The notes under the pieces are model-generated. The model was given only the letters and a program-made list of their open reading frames with translations. It searched no databases and was not told the DNA's origin. This document shows positions 59,502-64,000 of a stretch of DNA of 64,000 nucleotides, one piece after another (within the stretch, counting starts at the first letter, position 1; every line of letters begins with the position of its first letter). Origin of the DNA: Lachnospiraceae bacterium UBA3310 (GTDB lineage: Bacteria; Bacillota; Clostridia; Lachnospirales; Lachnospiraceae); the NCBI GenBank assembly GCA_002361355.1, contig DESQ01000030.1, forward strand, positions 122,853 to 186,852, written 5' to 3'. A program made the translations under genes and the position numbers.

Positions 59502-59999
59502 TCAGACAACCCATCTGATTTCCCCACAGCCTATTTTTTGACCAGCGTTTCCGGCCGGCTGGGAAGTGAAGTCGTCAGGTTTTTCGTGTATGATGACAGC
59601 TTTTCCTATGATTTCGGGAATGGTAAATCTTTTGTCGTAGAATACGCTGAAAGCATATCCCTGATTTCCAAGAAGCGGCGGCATATCGCCGGCATGATCC
59701 GGATGAGAGGCGTTCTTGGGGTTATAGTGCATTCCTGTGTGCGCAAAGTCATCGCTGCAGTCTCCGGATTCGTGTATGTGCATGGCATAGAAATTGCTTG
59801 AGCCGGGAGTCTCAATATTGGGAAGACCGAAAATCTGTGCCTCCACCAGCACGCCGCCGTAGGTGGTGTGATAAAATTTGACCATGCCGCTTAATTTGGG
59901 ATTTTGTGTGTTCCCTTTTATCCATGCGGCGGCATCCGGGTGGTCTCTCAGGAGAAGATCTGTGAAAGCGATTTTGGGTGTGGTTTGATAGTTTGGCAT
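59502..59999 (-). CDS. sodC: Cu/Zn superoxide dismutase family protein
   Basis: The 165-residue protein has the copper/zinc ligand pattern: H74 and H76 (AMHIHE), bridging H91, H99 and H102 with D105, and H138 (IIHEKPDD), plus C81 and C158 for the disulfide. No signal peptide is present, unlike most bacterial SodC, so it would act in the cytoplasm. Similar proteins occur in gut Lachnospiraceae; dismutase activity is presumed and should be measured. Gene ends face the acetyltransferase remnant. Confidence 0.85.
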   Translation of the reverse strand: MPNYQTTPKIAFTDLLLRDHPDAAAWIKGNTQNPKLSGMVKFYHTTYGGVLVEAQIFGLPNIETPGSSNFYAMHIHESGDCSDDFAHTGMHYNPKNASHPDHAGDMPPLLGNQGYAFSVFYDKRFTIPEIIGKAVIIHEKPDDFTSQPAGNAGQKIGCGEIRWVV

Positions 60000-60096
60000 A
60001 AAATAATTCCTGTGGGTTTTTGATTATTTTATGGCCGGATATCAGATTGGTGCGAAGAAATGCGGCATATTGCTTCGTATGTTAGAAGAACAGAAG

Positions 60097-60534
60097 CTAT
60101 TCTTTTGTGGTATCTAATATAGAGAAACGATGGTCGAAGAGCAGGCTGTTTGTCTCCATGACGGTCATTTCCCGCTGCAGGGCAAACAGGATCAGCGCAT
60201 CGCGTTCGTCTTTGGCGTATAATTCCCTGTTTCCGGACAGCTTTAACATTTTTTGTGTCTCTTCGTCGGTAAGATGCATGCCGAAGGCAAGGGCAATCAG
60301 TTTGTCCCGGGAAGGAATTTTCTGGCCGGCAAAAATCCGGTAAACATAGGCTCTGCCAAGCAGTGAATCGCGTATTACGTCTGCACGGCGGAGTCCTTTT
60401 TCTGCAAGCAGCATATGTAGATGGCTGGACAGGCTGTCCTTTATAAGATACATTTTGTTCGTGGACAGATAGTCCTCAATATTTGTTACTGTTTTGATCT
60501 CATGCGCCAGTTCATCTGTTGATTTCATGTCCAT
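60097..60534 (-). CDS. XRE-like helix-turn-helix regulator
   Basis: This 145-residue protein has a helix-turn-helix region at about 42-105 (LAEKGLRRADVIRDSLLGRAYVYRIFAGQKIPSRDKLIALAFGM). It is of a Lachnospiraceae type often called helix-turn-helix protein without a known target. A well-formed promoter lies at 60564-60592. It is divergent from the hypothetical gene at 60748. Confidence 0.75.
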   Translation of the reverse strand: MDMKSTDELAHEIKTVTNIEDYLSTNKMYLIKDSLSSHLHMLLAEKGLRRADVIRDSLLGRAYVYRIFAGQKIPSRDKLIALAFGMHLTDEETQKMLKLSGNRELYAKDERDALILFALQREMTVMETNSLLFDHRFSILDTTKE

Positions 60535-60563
60535 TTTCCCTGCTTTTTTCCCCTTTTTGCATT

Positions 60564-60592
60564 ATTATAGCTGATTTCCATAAATGTGACAA
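60564..60592 (-). promoter_or_regulatory. Promoter of the XRE-like gene
   Basis: On the minus strand TTGTCA (60592-60587), 17 bases, TATAAT (60569-60564). The -10 is perfect and the -35 matches 5 of 6. Confidence 0.75.
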
Positions 60593-60628
60593 CTTTTTTA
60601 AATCAGGCTCGTCCTGAAATGAAAAATG

Positions 60629-60643
60629 TCTACCGCCGGTAGA
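60629..60643. promoter_or_regulatory. Palindrome TCTACCG-C-CGGTAGA between divergent genes
   Basis: A perfect 7-1-7 inverted repeat in the 213-base region between the XRE-like gene and the 60748 gene. Its location just upstream of the promoter for 60748 fits an operator. Confidence 0.5.
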
Positions 60644-60664
60644 TTAAAATCGAAAAAACTTGCA

Positions 60665-60694
60665 TTGTGTATCCATATATAGACATGTTATAAT
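60665..60694 (+). promoter_or_regulatory. Promoter of the 60748 gene
   Basis: TTGTGT (60665-60670), 18 bases, extended -10 TGTTATAAT (60686-60694). The leader is about 45 bases. Confidence 0.6.
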
Positions 60695-60747
60695 TGGTTT
60701 AACAAATTTATAGTTACAGGGAAAAATGAATAAGTAAGAGAGCAACA

Positions 60748-61665
60748 ATGAACACAGTATACTTTTCTGGAAAATTAAAAAAGAAATACAAGACGGTTGA
60801 TGTACAGAATGTAATCTGTACTTTTGCCAAAGAACACGGACTTGCTGTTCAATGTCCCGATGAAAACAAAACATTCGTTGAATTTGGAATTAAGAGTGAA
60901 GGTTTCTGCTTTTCAGTAGAGAACGGCAAATTAGAGGAACAGATCATAAAACACGAAGTAGATGAGGCAGGAAAATTCTGGTACATTTATGACTTGCTTT
61001 ATCAACTCCGCAGCCTGCTTACAGCATATGAGGTGCATGATGATTTCGGGATATGGGCGGACTATTGTTATCAGAAAGAACCGGTAAAGATCGAACTGCG
61101 GGAATTAACCGAAGAGGAAAAAGAAATATGGAAGCATCTGAATCTTTCCCGCTGTACCAATTCCTGTCAGATACTGCTTGGAATTATAGAGTTATTTCTA
61201 TGGGACAAAGGCCCTTTCAAAGATGAGGTTTTGGGTGACTGGCCCACCATGATACAGAAGATCCGGGAGGAAAGGCGCCGTGTAGCGCCTGAATGGTTAT
61301 ACGGAATTATAGATACCTGGATTTATTACTGCATGGACTTTTGCGGGAAACCCGTCAGCGAATATCCTGAGAATCATAAGAAGCTTACGGCGGCAAAGTA
61401 TGCGGCCTGCGGTGGACTTGCATCTAATGTCCTTCATTTCCGGGGCGGATCTTTCGGAAAACTGGAGAAAGATATTACCGTATTTTTTGAGTATGAAAAT
61501 CAGAAATACAAACAGCAGACAGGCTATGGACTGGATCAGTCCGTCAGCGTATATCGCTATGTCCTTTACGCTTTGGAGTATCTTGGATTTCGGATACGGC
61601 AACAGCCGAATTATCCTTCTGAACCGTTGGATGCGTCCTGCTTTGATTATTACTCGCTGGTGTAA
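60748..61665 (+). CDS. Hypothetical protein (305 aa)
   Basis: A soluble 305-residue protein without signal peptide or membrane helices. Recognisable only by composition: aromatic- and charge-rich (FWYIYDLLYQLRSLLTAYEV, WADYCYQKEP). No family recognised. The ribosome site is weak (AAGAGAGCAAC). It converges on the MATE gene with 36 bases between stops, so its own transcript should end there. Confidence 0.65.
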   Translation: MNTVYFSGKLKKKYKTVDVQNVICTFAKEHGLAVQCPDENKTFVEFGIKSEGFCFSVENGKLEEQIIKHEVDEAGKFWYIYDLLYQLRSLLTAYEVHDDFGIWADYCYQKEPVKIELRELTEEEKEIWKHLNLSRCTNSCQILLGIIELFLWDKGPFKDEVLGDWPTMIQKIREERRRVAPEWLYGIIDTWIYYCMDFCGKPVSEYPENHKKLTAAKYAACGGLASNVLHFRGGSFGKLEKDITVFFEYENQKYKQQTGYGLDQSVSVYRYVLYALEYLGFRIRQQPNYPSEPLDASCFDYYSLV

Positions 61666-61701
61666 GCGCCCTTAAGTTCAGAAGGTTACTACAGGACAGC
61701 C

Positions 61702-63045
61702 TTATTTTGCCTGCAAGTCCTTTGACGTTTTTATATACAGGGCAACGGCAAGACCGATAGACAGAATATCTGCAGCGGGCTGCGCCCATATAAGACCATT
61801 TGCCCCCAGAAATGAATGTAACAGATATAAAGCAGGTATATAGATAATACCCTGTCTGCTCAGATTGATAATGAGAGAGGGGACTGCTGCGCCCATTGCC
61901 TGTAACGCGTTCGTCAGGACATAAAACACACCGAAAAATGCGCTTGTTGTCAATAAAATCCTTGCAAAACGTACGCCATATGCAAAGGCGCTTGTTTCCG
62001 TCAGGAAAACATTTACAATTTGATCTGTAAAAAGATAACATATGACTGTCATTACAACACTAAGGATAAAGGAAAAGTATAATGAGAATTTCAGTATTTT
62101 ATGATAGCGATCCCAGGTTCTTGCGCCAACGCAATAACCCAATAATGGCTGAACGCCTTGCCCGACACCCATGGCAAGCATTCCTGTAATCATGGTAACT
62201 TTCATTGCAACGCCGCTTCCTGCAACTGCCATATCCCCGTATCCGGCCATTATTGCATTCATAATAATTTGTGAAATGCTCATCAATAGGGAGGCAAGAG
62301 ACGCAGGTACACCAATAGCCAGTACACTGCTGCATATCTGATCTTTGATGGAAAAGTCTCTGATATGGATACTAAGTGATGATTTCCCGCGTAAAAAGAA
62401 TACTATATAGTACAGGGCAGCGATGGCATTGCCAATAACTGTTGCAATGGCAGCCCCTTTGATGTTCCAGCCAAACCCCAAAATCATAATAGGGTCAAGG
62501 AGCACATTCAGCAGATTACCTACCACCTGTCCTATCATCGCTTTTGTAGCCTGACCCTCCGCACGCAGAATATTGGAGAAACAGTTGGAAATAAGAACAA
62601 AGGTACCGCCAAAGGAAACAATCGTAAGATAGTCACGGGCGAAGTCCCATGTATTGGCACTGGCGCCCAGCATTGTAAGAATATAATCCATAAATATTAA
62701 AAACAGGCAGGACATGACAATACCTACAATAACACACGCCCACATACAGAAGGAACATACTTTTTTTGCGTAATCTTCCCGCTTTTCTCCCATGGCTCTT
62801 GAGATAACAGAAGTACCGCCAATGCCAAAAATTGTTCCCACAGACATAAACATTAAAAAGGCCGGGGTCGCAAGGGAAACTGCCGCAACCTGCAAAGCAT
62901 CGTTGGTTTGCCCGATAAAAAATGTGTCGGCTAAATTATAAACCAATACCATAAGCATGGCAGCCATAGCGGGCAGGGCATTTTTGAATACTGCCTGTGA
63001 AACAGGGGCGTTTTGAAATACTTCCATGGAATTTTGATGATTCAT
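61702..63045 (-). CDS. MATE-family multidrug/sodium efflux transporter
   Basis: The start at 63045 is the ATG spaced six bases from AAGGAGGAATGAAA; the longer frame has no ribosome site. The 447-residue protein has 12 hydrophobic segments and MATE motifs in the two halves (LPAMAAMLMVLVYNLADTFFIGQ; GVPASLASLLMSISQIIMNAIMAG). It exports cationic drugs or metabolites using Na+ or H+. It lies directly downstream of a MarR regulator on the same strand, which probably controls it. Confidence 0.92.
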   Translation of the reverse strand: MNHQNSMEVFQNAPVSQAVFKNALPAMAAMLMVLVYNLADTFFIGQTNDALQVAAVSLATPAFLMFMSVGTIFGIGGTSVISRAMGEKREDYAKKVCSFCMWACVIVGIVMSCLFLIFMDYILTMLGASANTWDFARDYLTIVSFGGTFVLISNCFSNILRAEGQATKAMIGQVVGNLLNVLLDPIMILGFGWNIKGAAIATVIGNAIAALYYIVFFLRGKSSLSIHIRDFSIKDQICSSVLAIGVPASLASLLMSISQIIMNAIMAGYGDMAVAGSGVAMKVTMITGMLAMGVGQGVQPLLGYCVGARTWDRYHKILKFSLYFSFILSVVMTVICYLFTDQIVNVFLTETSAFAYGVRFARILLTTSAFFGVFYVLTNALQAMGAAVPSLIINLSRQGIIYIPALYLLHSFLGANGLIWAQPAADILSIGLAVALYIKTSKDLQAK

Positions 63046-63110
63046 TTTCATTCCTCCTTGCCAAACGATTGCTAACGATCGAAAGCTAGCGATTGAATTA
63101 AACGTTTTTT

Positions 63111-63134
63111 TGTCTGCCAAAGGTGAGGCAGACA
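63111..63134 (-). other. Hairpin between marR and the MATE gene
   Basis: TGTCTGCC (63111-63118) and GGCAGACA (63127-63134) are perfect inverted repeats. On the transcript strand it follows the marR stop at once and is followed by A residues, not T, so it is more likely an mRNA-stability or operator element than a terminator. AT-rich imperfect repeats (ATTGCTA 63068-63074; TAGCGAT 63087-63093) lie between it and the MATE start. Confidence 0.45.
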
Positions 63135-63479
63135 TCATGGTTCTTTTAAATTGGAGTTTACTTGTTTTAATAAGGACAAAAATAACGCTTTTTCTTTAGC
63201 GGATAAGTGGTTTAAAAGTTCATTTTCTGTATGCTGCATTTCCTGTTTTGCATGATTGCAGTATTCTTCTCCAAGAGGACTGATTTCAACATACTTGATT
63301 CGTTTATCATTCGGATCTCCAGTAATAAGGACAAGTTTTTTCTGTTCCAATCGGGAAATAAGTCCGGCAGTTGTTGATTGTGCCAGGGACATACGTTTTT
63401 CCAATTCCTTAAAAGTAAGTTTTTTTGCAGGTGTATCTGCAATTTCTATTAAAGCGGACATTTGGGGAAACGTAAGCAT
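63135..63479 (-). CDS. MarR-family regulator, N-terminus shortened
   Basis: The 114-residue protein contains the winged helix-turn-helix of MarR (LTFKELEKRMSLAQSTTAGLISRLEQKKLV) and the wing (DPNDKRIKYVEIS), but lacks the N-terminal 25-30 residues that form the first dimer helix. Six more codons (TTT TGG CAA TTT AAT CGC) could extend the frame before a TAA, with no start. The sequence just beyond becomes a helicase remnant, so the gene may have been cut by a recombination event. It might retain DNA binding but dimerisation is doubtful. Confidence 0.7.
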   Translation of the reverse strand: MLTFPQMSALIEIADTPAKKLTFKELEKRMSLAQSTTAGLISRLEQKKLVLITGDPNDKRIKYVEISPLGEEYCNHAKQEMQHTENELLNHLSAKEKALFLSLLKQVNSNLKEP

Positions 63480-63527
63480 GCGATTAAATTGCCAAAAAGT
63501 TTATTTTACGATATTATGGATAGATAA

Positions 63528-64000
63528 GTTGTAAAGCAGGCTGGTTTGATAGGTACGCTTGTTGTAGATGAGGCCGGACAGGCACAGCCTCAGATGGTTT
63601 TGGGATCTCTTTTCAGGAGCCGGAGGGCGATCATTGTGGGAGATCCGAAACAAATTCAACCTGTTGTTACGGACGAGCTGATTCTCCTTCGAAAGGCATA
63701 TGATGATGACGATTTGAAACCATATAAGAAAAAGACGCTTTCCGTGCAGGGGGTTGCAGATGGGATGAATCTGTTTGGCACATATCTGGACAATGCTTCC
63801 GATTATCCGGATTGGGTTGGCTGTCCTCTGATTGTTCACAGACGTTGTATCTCGCCTATGTATGATATTTCGAACGAAATTTCCTATAACGGGATCATGA
63901 AGCAGCAGACCAGATTTCCAAAACTTGTATAGGCGGAAACGTTTATTTACGATAAATCTCAGTGGATACAGGTAAAAGGAAAGTCCAGCTAAGAAATGTC
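63528..64000 (+). pseudogene. Superfamily I (AAA_12-type) helicase remnant
   Basis: A frame read from about 63528 gives GTLVVDEAGQAQPQMVLGSLF (Walker B and motif II), IIVGDPKQIQPVVT (motif III) and later HRRCISPMYDISNEISYNG, a clear Upf1/AAA_12 helicase core. The 5' part, including Walker A, is absent, and the frame has stops at 63930-63932 and 63990-63992 within otherwise helicase-like sequence (YDKSQWIQVKGK). The window ends inside it. It is a decayed fragment, not a working gene. Confidence 0.8.

Noticed and set aside
63501..63839. Minus-strand frame of 112 codons over the helicase remnant
   Set aside because: It is the antisense of recognisable helicase sequence and has no ribosome site.

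Overview
The window looks like a chromosomal segment of an anaerobic, spore-forming Clostridia member, most probably Lachnospiraceae. The support is internal: sporulation genes (spoIVA, a GerA/SpoVAF-type germination protein, a CotF-like coat protein), a class III (oxygen-sensitive) ribonucleotide reductase with its activase, an IscU-like/GGGtGRT pair, several cyclic-di-GMP proteins, strong AGGAGG-type ribosome binding sites and medium GC. The genus cannot be fixed from the sequence alone. No tRNA, rRNA, CRISPR array, intact insertion sequence or prophage was seen, and no gene-free stretch exceeds about 300 bases.

Layout. 1-7600: end of argH, asd, a GGDEF-EAL protein, an ATPase, topB and a beta-helix acyltransferase-like protein. 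7656-9854: a PAS-GGDEF cyclase. 10002-11728: a two-gene IscU-like/GGGtGRT unit ending in a clear terminator. 11840-14351: two damaged genes facing each other, one with frame breaks and one GGDEF-EAL gene with an in-frame TGA. 14524-21890: membrane protein, small proteins, CotF-like protein, hybrid histidine kinase, esterase, PIN protein and lipoprotein. 21913-23067: a small protein and an AraC regulator. 23077-27454 (minus): a spermidine/putrescine transporter operon led by its own XRE-cupin regulator, behind a near-perfect promoter and palindromic operator. 27643-31942: lactonase, spoIVA and two membrane proteins. 32019-36649: purine salvage (PNP, MTA/SAH deaminase), a membrane MutS-like ATPase, rnhA and a tiny membrane protein. 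36757-41833: HAD phosphatase, WYL regulator, then nrdD-nrdG-dut behind a promoter with two NrdR boxes. 41919-49872: germination protein, SGNH esterase, a beta-glucosidase fused to mannose-6-phosphate isomerase, and two exported proteins. 50018-53044: transsulfuration genes plus an unknown protein. 53245-58349: DUF2798 protein, then an ABC export/sensing system whose first permease carries an N-terminal XRE domain. 58448-64000: a decaying end with RpiR, acetyltransferase and helicase remnants and a shortened marR among intact sodC, XRE, hypothetical and MATE genes.

Most notable observations. (1) Both spoIVA and the SpoVAF-like gene have the same compact start: a sporulation-sigma-like promoter lies inside a long inverted repeat whose 3' arm is the Shine-Dalgarno sequence. 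Transcripts starting at that promoter would lack the 5' arm and be translatable, while read-through RNA would fold, hiding the ribosome site or terminating. (2) A roughly 65-base multi-stem repeat occurs twice, each time at the 3' end of a gene, and the two copies differ by compensatory base-pair changes. (3) There is a GH1-ManA fusion and an XRE-FtsX fusion. Together the genes describe a gut-type fermenter that uses plant sugars, takes up polyamines, salvages purines, makes dNTPs anaerobically and sporulates.
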